From assembly GCA_030549775.1 (NCBI GenBank), contig CM060171.1, positions 59,206,360 to 59,270,359 of the forward strand: a stretch of 64,000 bases of DNA. Reading direction: 5' to 3'. Both the position numbers and the translations under genes were made by a program. The stretch's first letter is position 1, and each line of letters opens with the position of its first letter. Shown piece after piece: positions 12,908 through 25,075 of this stretch. Source of the DNA: Tamarix chinensis. Its lineage: Eukaryota > Streptophyta > Magnoliopsida > Caryophyllales > Tamaricaceae. Under the pieces are notes generated by a model, which saw nothing but the letters and a program-made list of their open reading frames with translations, made no database searches and was not told the origin of the DNA.

Positions 12908-12921
12908 CACTACTAGGAAAA
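12908..12921 (+). repeat. CACTA terminal inverted repeat (left end)
   Basis: The sequence is CACTACTAGGAAAA, close to the CACTACAAGAAAA ends common in plant CACTA elements. The preceding 3 bp are ATG, the size of the expected target duplication, but the right partner is not in the window. Confidence 0.7.
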
Positions 12922-13440
12922 GAGGTTTTAGGAATGACATTTGTCATTGTTAGTAGCTTGATAATCATCCCTATTACTCTTTAGTGACAAATTTTCATTG
13001 TTAAAACATCATCCCTAATATTTCATAGCTAGAAGGTTGTTAGGAGAAAATAACAGTCATTGTAATTGAGACTATTAGTGACAACATTGTTATAAAAAAT
13101 TATACTATCAGTGACTATTTTAGCACAATATTTTGTTGACTAATTTTAGGTTTAAATTTTTCGACACACGATTGTCATTTCTTATGCCCTGTAGTGATGA
13201 TTGCTTTTCAAATATTTCTAAAAAAAATTAAATCTTGGCATAAAAATTGGGAAACTTGGATTTTTAGAGACAACAAGTGGTCACTAATACCCTAGTTAGT
13301 GAAGATAATTGTTCAAAAAAATATGAGAAAATTTTAAATCATGGATAGAAAAAAAATTAACTTATAATGATAACATGCCATCCCTAATATCCTTTTTGGA
13401 AACAAATATATTTCATAATTCCTTCATAGGTCATTTCTAT
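12922..13440. repeat. CACTA subterminal repeat region
   Basis: Words such as TAGTGACAA, GTCATTGT, TCAGTGACTA and GTAGTGATG recur in both orientations, with 'catccctaatat' phrases at 13010 and 13380. In En/Spm elements such repeats bind TnpA; that role is known for the family and only inferred here. Confidence 0.6.
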
Positions 13441-13474
13441 TTAGTCTTTTAGAAATGAAAATTAAAAATCACTA

Positions 13475-14373
13475 CATTTTGTTTTTAGTTTCATAAAATA
13501 TACAATATTATATAAAATAAGTGGAAATATTTATAAATAATTAATAGTCAAATCATTAAAATTGTATTTATAATGCTAGAAATTGCTTGAATTAATTTAA
13601 AAATAAAAATGTCAAAAATCAAAATTGTTTATAATAAATACTCTTCTTGTTACTATAGGAGATTTGAAGAAGGTTAGATATGGTTCTAGGGTAGATTATA
13701 AGGAGACTAAGATCCTTGTGTTTATGTCACTATCATTCACAATTGATTGATCTACGTCTGCTATGATTAGATAAGCTCATAAATACCCACTATCATATAA
13801 AAAACAGTGACAACAACAAATGATCCCCTTGGTAACATACGCCCAACACCCTTCTTGAAGCCTAGTTGATGGCCAAGAACCTCATATACTATATTGGTAT
13901 CATTAATCATCCGTGGATCTATATTACTAGTTGAGGGACCATCATCCTTATGTCTTTCTACTTGAGCCTCATCACATAGACCCACCATCTCACCCTAAAA
14001 AATTAAAAATATTACTTAAGGCCAAAAGTTCACAAATATTATTTTATAAAACAAAATATAATATTAGTAATCTTACCTCTCTCACAAGGTCATTGATCCA
14101 CTGGCTAACCCTCGCGTATAGATCCCTATAGGTTTAGATTGACAATACCAATTGATAAGCTTGTTTATCAACCTATCATATTTGGTTAAATTAATACATT
14201 ATTAATATTAAAGAGAACTAGTTTGTTATATATATATATATATCCCTTTGTATGTCAATAATCAAAAATCAATTGACTCGTTGATACTACGATCTATCAT
14301 ATTAGACATATTTTTCTTAATTTTTTCAACCCTTGCCTGCACATATAAAATAAAGCCAATAAATGACTTAGAA
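13475..14373 (+). repeat. Left arm of ~900-bp inverted repeat
   Basis: This arm is the reverse complement of 14455-15359, roughly 85-90% identical by eye over its length. The outer edges match ('cattttgtttttag' against the complement at 15359), as do the inner edges ('cacatataaaataaagcc...acttagaa'). It includes the tnpA-like exon at 13767-13988 on the minus strand. Confidence 0.85.
13767..14135 (-). pseudogene. CACTA tnpA-like (Transposase_24-type) fragment, left copy
   Basis: The minus-strand frame 13767-13988 encodes 73 residues including 'IVYEVLGHQLGFKKGVGRM'. This resembles the 'VLG.ERSG.VRG.G.GP.P' block near the C-terminus of plant En/Spm Transposase_24 proteins. Upstream, 14060-14135 reads 'YRDLYARVSQWINDLVRE' and ends at a GAG/GTAAG donor. 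A T-rich stretch ending in AG precedes the exon at 13996, so an intron of about 70 bp is likely. N-terminal parts continue to about 14340. A role in binding subterminal repeats is family knowledge. The fragment is truncated. Confidence 0.5.
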
Positions 14374-14454
14374 ACCAAGAAGAAGTGTGTAGAATGTTGG
14401 ATATCAAATGAGGAAAAGGTAAAATTTTAACTATGATATTATAAATGTTAAAAA

Positions 14455-15359
14455 TTCTAAGTTATTTATTAGCTTTATTTTATATGTGTAGGCAAGGGTT
14501 GAGAAAAATAAGAAAAATATGTCTAATATGACATATCTTAGTATTAACAAGTCAATCAATTTCAAATTATTGACATAAAAAGGGATATTATATATATCTA
14601 TAACAAACTAGTTCTCCTTAATATTACTAATGTATTAATTTAACTAAATATGATAGGTTGAAAAACAACCCTATCAATTGGTATTGTTAATCTAAACCTA
14701 TAATGATCTATATATGAGGGTTGGCCAGTGGATCATTGACCTTGTGAGAGAGGTAAGGTTAATAATATTATCTTTTGTTTTGTAAAATAATATTTGTGTA
14801 CTTTTGACCTCAGGTAATATTTTTAATTTTTTTAGGGTGAGATGGTGGGGCTATGCGATGAGGCTTGGGTAGAAATACACAAGGATAATGGTCCCTCAAC
14901 TAGTAATATAGACTCATGGATGATTAATGATACCGATATAGTATATGAGGTTCTTGGTCATCGACTAGATTTCAGGAAGAGTGTTGGGTGAATATTACCA
15001 AGGGGATCATTTGTTGTTGTCCCTCTTTTTAATATGATGGTGGATATTTATGAGCTTATCCATTCATAGCAAACGTAGATCGATGAATTGTGAATGGTAG
15101 TGACATAGACACAAGGATCTTAGTCTCCTTATGATCTGCCTTAGAACCAAATATAACCTTCCCCAAATCTCCTCTAGCAAAAAGAAGAAGAATATTTGTT
15201 ATAAATAAATTTTATTTTTGATATTTTTATTTTTTATGTAATTCAAGAAATTTATAGCATTATAAATACAATTTTAATGCTTTGACTATTAATTATTTAT
15301 AAATATTTCTACTTATTTTATATAATATTATATATTTTATGGAATTAAAAATAAAATGG
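14455..15359 (-). repeat. Right arm of ~900-bp inverted repeat
   Basis: This is the partner of 13475-14373, separated by an 81-bp spacer (14374-14454). Substitutions and small indels are scattered along its length, so the duplication is not recent. A transcript crossing both arms would fold into a long, mostly paired hairpin. Confidence 0.85.
14700..15057 (+). pseudogene. CACTA tnpA-like fragment, right copy (inverted)
   Basis: This is the mirror copy of the 13767-14135 exon pair. The plus strand from about 14838 reads 'MVGLCDEAWVEIHKDNGPS' with the same order, but a TGA near 14990 interrupts it just after 'SVG', where the left copy continues 'RMLPRGS'. The donor GAG/GTAAG is kept near 14750. 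It cannot encode the full domain. Confidence 0.5.
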
Positions 15360-16229
15360 TCAAAGCTATTTGTCCGCTAGTTGTTATTGTTCAACCACTT
15401 CACCTTCATCCTTTTCTTCATGTTCTTGTATTAGTCTTAGAATATCCTTCTAAGAACAATAAGAATCTAATCCCATATGCAATTATGTCTAAAGTAATCA
15501 AGATCAAAATATTGCTACAAAATTAATTTATACCATATTAGTAATTTATAAAATAATATTATTCATATATTTAAACTAACAATATAAAATACCTCAATTC
15601 ATAAAAGAATATTAGAGTGTAAATTTTTAGGAATATGAGCCCATAATTCATACAACACTGGAATAAACTCCTCTATTGCATTTCCAGCGAAGTGAGAAAT
15701 TTTTGTGTATACTCTCCAAAATTAAATAAAATTATACATATCATTTTTATTAGTAGAATTTATGTCTAGTGGCTTATTCTCATTTGCTAATCATAGGTCA
15801 CATAGATCAAGATCCTACCTTCTACCTCTACAATCACTTTTCTCGAAGGTGGTGCTACAAAAATCAATTTCAAGTTCAAAATTAGTAGCATTAAATAATT
15901 ATTTAAAGTCATATATTCAAATTATAATCAAGTTTATTATATATATTATCTCACTAGACTCGTATATAGAATGTAATCTATTAGGTCCAATAAGGGGATC
16001 ACTCACTTCGTCTGCACAATGATATGTAGTATTAATGTTAGCCATAACTATATCTTATAGGAAAAAATTTCAAATAGTATTACACAAACATAGATTATAT
16101 CAAATTAGTGTATCACATGAGAGTAAAACTATGTTACATATGTCTAGTTTGACATTAATAATCCATGTAAAATTATACCAAATACAAACTTAATTAAAAC
16201 ATAAAGTATAATTATCACTACAGTCCTCT
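15360..16229. other. CACTA interior, unassigned
   Basis: AT-rich DNA between the inverted repeat and the transposase. No convincing domain was found on either strand; minus-strand coding of the second CACTA ORF may extend here but is too decayed to call. Confidence 0.4.
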
Positions 16230-16439
16230 TCCTCAATGTTGTCCATATCTAAATCCAAATAACCTAAACCCTCATCTTCCATGTCATGTTTTGGATCTCA
16301 TCATCGTCAAATCCATCAATGCTCTCATCAAAATCCATATCGCCAATTCCAATATTTAACATTATAGTAGTAGAGTCAACCCCATTTAATAAATCCACCA
16401 TATTACTCTCATCATCATCATCATTTATACCCAAATGTG

Positions 16440-19258
16440 AGGGTGGTTTACTTCCCTAACCACCCTCTAGTTATACCCATTAAGAAGATTATCAATATAC
16501 CATTCATGTTTTGTATGAGAACCTAATATATACCGATCATTTGTATACCAATCTGACCTTGTATACATACTTGTGATGTTGTTGTACTACTTTGTTATTT
16601 TCTTTATTACATAATTTTCAAACTATTTACACTTGAACAACACAATAGAGTAATCATTAAAGTAAGATAATTTGATAACCTCTAGTAACCTTCCATAGAA
16701 AAATAGTGTTGTTGACTTTAGGGACACACACACCATTGTTTTGTGTTCCTCCATTCATATCTCTATGACATGTTAACTATTTAACCTTATTAATCACATA
16801 ATCATGAAAAGTTGAGACAATAATAAACTACTAATGAAACAATGCAAATAATTCATCATAAAATTCAACTAATTGATGTTCCCATAACTTGAACTTTTGT
16901 AAATAAAGTTATGTTATAAAAAATGTTATAACTAGTATTACATTAAATAAATGTATACAAGGCCATAAAGTTTTATCTTGGATTAAAACCAACACACAAA
17001 CTCTTTTATTTCAATATCATTCAAATTACCTCCATGTTAGCTAATCATCATCATGTGTTCACTATAATAATTTAGTAAATTTAATTTTACCATCTCACAT
17101 AATATAATTAATAAAATTAGATAATGGTAAGTTGATACTTAATCTAAATATTATTGTATCCCAAGACAATTGCTGAGAATTTACTAATGAATCTCATTTA
17201 GACATGTCTTAGTACTCTTACCAATAGGATGAGCCTTGCATTAGAAAAATGACAACTGATGAGTTACCATCACATCCTCATTTCCTTTTGCACTATTAAA
17301 CCTTGTCTCAAAAACTTGTATGTACATAGAAAAAAAATGAAATTTCTCATTACCTATATAAGCTTCAACAATAGAACCCTTAGACTAAGAAAAATTTATG
17401 ATGTACTCTTTCAAGTCTTTAAACTTTCTCTTAATGGGATACATCCATCAACCATGCATGAGATCACCTATTCATGCTTCTTTTGGCAAGTACATTATTA
17501 GATGAACCATGACACTAAATAATAATGGAGGAAGTATTTACTCAAGATTACAAAGGGGTATAACAAAATTATCTTCTTCCTTCTTCAAAATAGATAATCA
17601 AAGTTTCCTAAAAAAAACAAAAGAATGATAGTGTTCCCAACTTATTAGCTCAAGAATCCATGAACCCCAACTACTAACATGCATTATATAATCACATGAT
17701 GATTATGTGACTTTAGGTATCTAATCTTATTTTCAATATCACTAAGATTATTCTTAATGTTTCTAGTAAACTCATCTAAATACTTCACTTCCATCAAAAA
17801 TCTCAATCACTTTCTCTAATCATCATAATCAAGAGTAAATTGTGCCTTAGGTTTCATCAACTTTTTTCCCTTATAATACAGTCGTAACTCATTTCTAATG
17901 TTCATGTACTCTAAATCATTTCTTGCATTATCAGTTTCTTTTGATTTTTCATTGTCATAGACTATTATTGGAAGAAAATTTGAAAAAACCATTTTCTCAA
18001 CATGCATGATATCTAAATTATGTTTCAATAAGTTTATTAACCAATAAGGAAACTCAAAGAATATGATCTTCACCTTCCAATTATAATTATCAATTCCTCT
18101 ATTTCTCTTTGGATGGTTAAGATGCTTACTAGGTTGACATTTTGTAACACAACTCAACTGCATCAAAATATCATTAAACAATAATCTCCTCGGAGATTCC
18201 CTTCTTTTAAGTTTTCCATTGAATTGATATTTTCTCTAAACAGATGATTGGTGGGAGGAGTCACTGGTGGCCAACATACTTGCTAGTGTTCCTTAGTCTC
18301 ATGGAAGGATTGTATTCCTTGAAATTGAGGCATGTTAAATACCCCTAACCAAACCAAATGGACATAGATGATTGGGCTAGGAAATCATTGAAGGTCTAAA
18401 GGAATGTTGCAAGCATTGCGAATAACATCTTATTGAATGCATCTCTTGTATCAATCCTAAAATCCATATATCATTTAATTCACCAATAAAAAGCTAAAGG
18501 ATCACACCGTTATCCATAATGGGAGAAACCGGCAAGGAATCAACACAGTTTGTAATAAAAATGGGTCTTTCACGCATCACAAGGGGAATAAGTTGTATGT
18601 GGTCAACATAATTGGCCACATTCTATATCTTGAACTCATGCCAAAGAGATTAAAATAATATGATTCCAACACCAATTGTACATTTTGAGAATTGGTTGCA
18701 AAATCTTATTGATTTGAATCAAAATGCTTTCATGCTTCGCCATTAACAACTAACGTAACATACCCGGATCTATTTATTGGTCCTCTCAATTCTACCTCAT
18801 GTCCTAAGATATGCATCTATAAGCGTATAACCTCTTCAACCTTGATGTCAATGGGAGCTGCTACATAGCCTTTTTAGGTACTTTCTTGCTTATTGTAGCT
18901 TCATCTGGCCAATGAGATGTACAACATATAGGAAATTTGTATCAATCTACATTTTACAACCAAATCACCAATTATATCTTTCATAGTTTGTATATGAAAT
19001 ATTATTTAAACATAGTTCATCTTCAACAACAATATACGCATATGCCATAGTTTGTGCGAACCCTTTCCATAACATATGCTATAAAATCTCATCTATAGAT
19101 TATAACTCCATGTTATTATAGTTTGGACATGGACAATGAATGTGACCATCTTCCCTCCAAGTACATGGTCTTACCATTCTAATAAAATTTTCAAGCCCAT
19201 TCAAAAAATTATTTCATTGTTGATTCTTTAACAATGTCCAAGTTTTATCGATGGTCAT
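16440..19258 (-). pseudogene. CACTA transposase (TnpD type), degenerate
   Basis: This is a DDE-type CACTA transposase remnant on the minus strand. Domain blocks occur in the usual order. The N-terminus at 19258 reads 'MTIDKTW' followed by 'RMVRPC' and 'HIHCPCPNY', as in Transpos_assoc. The core (17816-18181, 121 residues open) has 'FFEFPYWLINLLKHNLDIMH' and 'VEKMVFSNFL', the Transposase_21 signature. DUF4218-like sequence lies at about 17300-17700 ('GSIVEAYIGNE KFHFF'). DUF4216-like sequence lies at about 16440-16620 ('RSDWYTNDRYILGSHTKHE', 'NWRVV'). An acidic tail continues to about 16230. Many frameshifts and stops make it inactive. The start was chosen from the conserved M-x-K-x-W context. 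Confidence 0.75.
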
Positions 19259-19871
19259 ATTATCTATATAAAATATAATTTAACAATAATTAATTATAAA
19301 ATTTTATTTTTGTTCATAGAAATTATTTATGTACATAAAATAATAACTTTACAAAGTATGAATACTATTAACCTTAATTAAAGATTAAAGACCAATCATT
19401 ATACATAAAAAACTACTATAACTCAAAATAGGGTTCATTTTTTTAATGAGGATGATCACCTATTCATCCCACTCTTCTTGTAGAATATTTTGCTCTCTTG
19501 CATCTTCGTAAAATGGTGCATCCACCTCATAGGAGTTACTAAGGTAATCAGGGTATACAATTGCCAGTATCATATGTTAAGACCTCCACTCATCATCAAT
19601 TACTACTCCCTTACTATCTGGTCATAGTGTCTCATAAAATGTCCACTATTAACAACCCTAGGGTGTGGAACATCATTGAGAAATAAAAGTATATACCTAG
19701 CTCTCCCAACTACCTATGAGTGAATTTATGGCAAGTTTAACAAAAGATAATATGACCTAAACTCAAATGCTCCCAAATATAAATCCCTCCCCACCATGCG
19801 ATGTAAAAAAATCACATACACAACTCACATGTTTTATAATATTCTCATATAGAGACATACTATAGTAATAA
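19259..19871 (-). other. CACTA sequence upstream of the transposase
   Basis: AT-rich leader side of the transposase gene; no domain recognised. It ends where the gypsy LTR of element X starts. Confidence 0.4.
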
Positions 19872-20605
19872 TAATGTGGTTTAAGTTATGAACCTATAGG
19901 CTTGGATTAGTTTGTTGATCATCAGCAAAGGAAATAATATTGCATAAGTGCATTTGCTACATTTTGATAGAAATGACAATAAATGAATGAATCTTCAACC
20001 ACATTTCATCTAAGAGTGGTGTTAAATTCAAAGACTCTCCAAGAATATACACAAAAATGTTTTCTAGATAGGATTAATCCAATCAATTCCTACAAAGAAG
20101 AAAAATTTCATGAAAGAGAGGATAAGCCAAACTTAGCTTGATGTTATTCAACTTTATTAAACTCTATACATAGTGTTCAAAGGGTAATAATGTGTATATA
20201 TAAAACTCATAACAAGATATTAAAACTAAATATTAACCACTTAAAAACAAAAAAAAAAGATATTAGGAACCAACTCGTACATTAGAATAACAAACTAGCC
20301 TTTTGTGGCTTAGTTATTTCTAACTAATACACATGCAGCCATTAGTTTTCATACTAGTTATTTTAAGTTGTAAAAACCTTATGAAAAACTTAATCTAATT
20401 CCTAATTAAATTTTATTTATTAAGACAATAAAATACTAAATCGACTAAAAAACATACACAAAATAAGAAGTAACAAAACTCTAAATTACATATGATAGCC
20501 TAGGGTTTACAACAATTGTAACAAAAAATGACGTGTTTTTGTGTTTGTTATCTTTCCTCCATGTATGCCATAACTTCAACGTTTGAGATTTTTTTGTACA
20601 CAAAA
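19872..20605 (-). repeat. 3' LTR of element X
   Basis: The first about 240 bp ('taatgtggtttaag', 'gtttgttgatcatc', 'gaatcttcaaccac', 'tgaaagagaggata') match the start of W's 5' LTR at 31785-32039. The later part matches W's 3' LTR at 28800-28930 ('agggtttacaacaa', 'catgtatg'). The right boundary is approximate. Confidence 0.6.
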
Positions 20606-21079
20606 CTATCTTAAGTGTCTTCTCATCTTAAATATCTTCTTCTTACAAATATGTTATATAGATATAGGAATTACTCAAAGTGAACTCATCATTAATAGTA
20701 GAAATATTATCATAAATATTGAGGATGATCTATTCCATTATTAAGTATGCCGATTTGTCATTATTAAGAGGATCACGTGATACTATTGTATCAAATATAA
20801 AGTTAACTTGTTAAGTAAATGATACATATACTCCCTATGATAGGGAACCGAAGATACTTTTAAATAACTATGTCATTATTAGAACGATACATAGTAATGA
20901 ATTAACATATTAGTAATTTATTAGGGTTTGATGCTTCTGGATAGAGTTAGATTTTAGAATTATTCCATATATTTAAAAATAAATTATTTGAGGCTAATAA
21001 TATTTTATGATTTAAATTTTTTATTGCTTTAATACTACTTTATCTAGGGTTAAAAATAATTTATTAGCTTAAAGTATTA
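20606..21079. other. Element X region between tail and LTR, rearranged
   Basis: 20725-20780 is a second copy of the tail-coding stretch at 21110-21167 ('ttccattattaagta', 'aagaggatca'). A duplication or an insertion of about 385 bp has therefore disturbed the 3' end of pol. Confidence 0.4.
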
Positions 21080-21996
21080 TTATGTTAAGGCTAATAAAAT
21101 AGCTAAGATGACCCGTTCCATTATTAAGTATATCAATTCCTCATTATCAAGAGGATCATAAGATGATCCCATATCATTCTCCCCTAGTTGAGAAGAATTT
21201 ATCCTCAAGTTTCCATCCTCAAAATATGGAGACAAATCACCTACATTAAAAGTTATTCCTACTCTACCTTTAGAATTAGCTAAATTAAGTTCATAAGATT
21301 TATATACAAATTTTGAAAGTATTTTAAAAGGTAAATATACTCTAGACATTAAATTTTTTTTTACGTAATTTAGGAAATCATTCTTTATATAAATGTAACC
21401 ATACCTAATCACCTAGAGTAAATATATTTTTAACTCGATACTTATTAGCTAGAGTGTGTTACCTTGCACATGGCTTTTCAATGCTGGCTCAAATTATTTG
21501 GTGATGCTTTTTTAGAATTATTCAACTTAGTCCTTATCTTTATAGCTCTTTAATTCACCTTTTCTCAAGGGAACGATGTTAATAGGCATATAGGGATTCA
21601 CACCATATAGCATCTTAAATTGACTTGAATGTGTTGTACTTAAAGAACTTTGATTGGAGGAAAACTCAGCATAAGCTAGCTTGGTACCCCAATCCTTAGT
21701 GATTTTACTTACCAAACCTTTTAAAAATGTGCTAAGATTTTGATTTGTAACCTCTATTTGACCATTGATTTGTGGATGGTGTGAAGTACTAAATAATAAC
21801 TTCGTACCCAACTTGTGCTATAATGCCTTCCAAATGTAACTTAGAATCTTAAAATCTCTATCTGAAATAATACTTTTTAAGAATACCTTGAAGTCTTATA
21901 AATTCTTTAAAATATAAATCAACAACATGTGTGCTATCATCAATTTTATGAAATGGTATAAAATGAGTCATTTTAGAAAATCTATCAACTACTGCT
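21080..21996 (-). pseudogene. Element X integrase core C-half and tail
   Basis: Fragments on the minus strand: '[17 protein letters not shown]' at 22001-21950, matching the '[18 protein letters not shown]' of element Y. 21811-21527 reads 'LLFSTSHHPQINGQIEVTNQ', containing the catalytic-Glu region of the DD35E core. 21412-21080 contains 'GITFNVGDLSPYFED', the typical end of plant Ty3/gypsy pol. Frameshifts separate the parts. Catalysis would be cDNA strand transfer, but the protein cannot be made. Confidence 0.8.
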
Positions 21997-22001
21997 ATTA
22001 T
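21997..22001. repeat. Target-site duplication ATTAT (left)
   Basis: ATTAT immediately precedes the solo LTR; the partner ATTAT is at 25829-25833. Confidence 0.85.
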
Positions 22002-23019
22002 TGAAATGGCCTGAAAATTTCTAATTTTAAAATAGTATATTTAAATGAAGTTTATTATAATAGTTAATTAAATATATTATTTTATTTAAAATAAAAGAGA
22101 ATTAATTAGGGTAGACCAAGAATAAATTTATAAGTATTTTAATTAGGAGAAATTTGGGTATTTTAACTTTTAAAGATTTTAATTTGGGAATTTATTTAAA
22201 TAAATTATTTTTTTTAAAATAAGAAGGAGAAAATAGTTTTAAATTAATAATTTTTATAAATAATCTAATTGAAGGAAATTAGGGTGTTTTACTAATTAAA
22301 ATATAATTTATGGAAACTATTTTAAAAACCCTAAACTAGCCTAAAAAGGAAATTTAATATATTTTTACTAAATAAATTATTTTATTTTAAATACCCAAAA
22401 TATTCTAATTAATTTATTTAAAGCCAAAACCTTATTTTCTTTCTTTTTCCTTTTTCCTCTTTCTTTTCTTTTCTTTCTTTTCTTTCTCCTTCTTCCGCCG
22501 ATTGGGCCTGGCGCGGCCCAGTCCTCTTTCCTTTTTCTTCCTTTCTTCTCCCGCGGCCCAGCGTCGCTGGCCTTCTTCCTGCGTGCGCCCAGAAGCGGCG
22601 TTTTGGTCGATTTTATGTCCAGATGCTGCGTCTCGTTAAGTGAGGGCCTAACCGGCGCACGAACCGCCCGGTTCTCTCCTTTTCTTTTCCTTCCTCGGCC
22701 AACCGGCCCACCTTCTTTCTTCTTCCTTCTTCCTCCGTCTTTCCCCGTCGCTGCGATGAAACCTTCGACCCCATCAATGGCGTCTCCGGCTGCCGCGGCT
22801 TTAATCAGCCGTTACTTGTCTCTTTGAATTCCCCTTGACCCAAGGAATCAATTGGAATAATTTTCGTGCGTTAACTCTCTCCCGTCTCTTCTCCCCAGCC
22901 TCGCGAAACTTCGAAGCCAACTAAATGTCGGCCTCCCAATTACTGCCACTGGACACCCAAAATCCCGTAACTAATACCTCCCTGCCGACCTCCAAAACCC
23001 CATTATCCCATCTACCATC

Positions 23020-23027
23020 TATAAATA
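23020..23027 (+). promoter_or_regulatory. Solo-LTR TATA box
   Basis: TATAAATA in 'ccatctataaatagtt' lies about 1.0 kb from the LTR start and follows the GC-rich block. This fits a U3/R promoter in plus orientation, which sets the LTR's direction. Confidence 0.5.
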
Positions 23028-24282
23028 GTTAGATTGTAGGAGTTTTGGAATTTTTTTTCTCACCCGAAACCCTAAGTGAAGGCTGTCATCACCGAGACTT
23101 TCTTCCCTGAAAGTTCCTCTAATCAACTAAACCATTTTCAACCCTCGATTCTTCTTGCACGGGCCTCCATAGCCGTGCCGATTTGCTGCTCGTCTCACTA
23201 GAAATTTCACCCCGAAACCCTTAAGCCGCTGTTCGCCGCCGTTTCCGCCACTTCTACTGCCCTATGAACCGCCCAAAAACTCCCTCTAATCCTTATCCAT
23301 CGAACCATAACCACCGCCGGTGCCGCCGGTGCCGCCGCTTCCGACGACTCAAGGTGAAACCCTAGACCTCCTTAGACTTCCTTTATATTTATTTACCTCT
23401 GTTTGGTTTTATTCAAATTAATTCATGGTTAATCAAGTATTTTTATTTATTTATTTATTATTATTATTATTATTAGATGAAATGTTAAGGCTAAATTTTT
23501 CCTTGCAGATATAGAGAGCAGGAATAAAATAATTAGTTTCTAATTTAGGGTATGATTTGAATTATTATATGTTTTATTATTTTTTCTCATTTTTTTATTA
23601 TCCTTATTATTTTAATAGTATTATAAATTATATATGTTATTAATATTATTGAAAGGTATTTTATTAATTAGGAGTAGAGTCGAAATCCCACTTTAAATTT
23701 TAAAGCTTATGCATTATTGTTATTATTATTACTATTATTAATATTCTTGATATTATCTCTATTTTTTATAGTTAGTTGTTATTATAATTATTATTATCAT
23801 TATCTTTACTAATATTATTTTGATGAAGGGTAGAAACCCTTATATCACCTTTTTGTTTTGAATCACATTATTAATTTTAATATAATAATTTTTAATTAAA
23901 AATAAGGTTTTGGGATAAGTTAGAAATAATGGCACTCTTAAGAGAAAACCTAATCCTAGTAATTTTCCATAGTAGGTGAGCCCAACCAAAGCCCTCCAGT
24001 GGTATAGGAACTTGCTCCAAGACCGGTGACATTTTAGGTAAGGGGTGCTAAGGCCATTTGTGTTATATATATGATTTATATGCCATGCATGCCTTGTGAT
24101 GTGACGTGTCGTGTATTTTATGTAACTATTATGTAATTGTTATAAATGCAACATGTAAGGAAGTTGAGGTGTGTTTCGTTAAATGATTGTGGCATGAGAA
24201 TGATATGTATAAATATTTTGTTAGTACGATGTGGCGTGGCCCAATACATGCATGAAGGGGTTTTAAAATCATGATGGGGAGT

Positions 24283-24390
24283 AACTGCATGGTGTTAGGG
24301 TTTCTGCATAATTGCATGGTTTTAGGGTTTCTACATAATTTCATGGTATTAGGGTTTCTACATAACTGCATGGTGATAGGGTTTCTGTAT
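24283..24390 (+). repeat. 27-bp tandem repeat with telomere-like TTAGGGTTT
   Basis: Four units of about 27 bp ('gcatggtnttagggtttct' plus 'acataatt') have their TTAGGG cores at 24295, 24322, 24349 and 24376. Looser copies continue to about 24560. The period is exactly 27 bp, so this is an LTR minisatellite and not a telomere tract. Confidence 0.85.
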
Positions 24391-24704
24391 GAAGTTGTAT
24401 GGGGTGAGGGTTTTTGCGTGGAGTTGTATAATGACTAGGGTTTTGCATGAGAATTATGGGTTGTCATGGAAATATGTTTTAAGTGGAGTTAGGGTGCATG
24501 GGAGTGTGATTATGTTGAGGTAGGGTTTTTCATGAGAGTTAGGGTTTGCATGGGAGAGTGGTTTACGTGGAGTTAGGGTTTGCATGGAAGAGTGGTCATG
24601 TGGAGCTAGGGATATGTACGAGAACTAGGATTGGTATGGAGATAGTCATGCGTGTCTGGGCAAAAATCTTTGAATAAAATATTTAAGACATTAATCACTT
24701 AAAG

Positions 24705-25075
24705 CGAATAATAGTGGTGTGGACTTTGTCCCGCAAGTGACCGGTTAGGAATAGTGGTTAGGGTTATTACCCTATGTGAGACCGGTCCACCGGCAAATAA
24801 TAGTGGTGTGGACTTTGTCCCGCAAGTGTCTGGTCCACCGGCGAATAATAGTGGGGGACTCGAGCTCAATAAAAACGAACCCGAGTTTGTTAAAGACACT
24901 TAAAAGATATTAATTACTTACAGTGGAACCCCATGTGAGCAGGAACCAGACCGGTCCACTGGCAAATAATAGTGGTGTGGACTTTGTCCCGCAAGTGACC
25001 GGTCCACCGGCAAATAATAGTGGTGTGGACCTTGTCCCGCAAGTGACTGGCCCACCGGATAAAATAGTGGGGTGT
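24705..25075 (+). repeat. Minisatellite with 'ccggtccaccggcaaataat' unit
   Basis: Four copies of a 'gtggactttgtcccgcaagtg' phrase lie at 24720, 24810, 24979 and 25027. The last two form a 48-bp direct tandem; the others are separated by unrelated stretches. The block sits at the same place as the 60-bp repeats at 54425-54640 in LTR copy C. Frames opened by this repeat are not genes. Confidence 0.8.

Larger units (their letters stand above)
12908..19871 (-). mobile_element. Degenerate CACTA (En/Spm) DNA transposon
   Basis: The left terminus is a CACTA-type TIR (12908-12921) followed by about 500 bp rich in short repeats with a TAGTGAC/GTCATTG core, as in plant CACTA subterminal regions. The interior holds, on the minus strand, a remnant transposase with all expected domain blocks (16440-19258). 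It also holds a tnpA-like (Transposase_24-type) fragment, present twice in opposite orientations. The right terminus is not seen: a Ty3/gypsy LTR begins at 19872, and the rest was probably displaced or lost at the 32039/32040 junction. Frameshifts throughout show that it is not autonomous. Confidence 0.75.

Noticed and set aside
24283..24560. Interstitial telomere repeat
   Set aside because: TTAGGGTTT recurs with a 27-bp period as part of a longer unit, so it is an LTR minisatellite. The short CCCTAACCCTAA at 61815 and 61876 is likewise too short.
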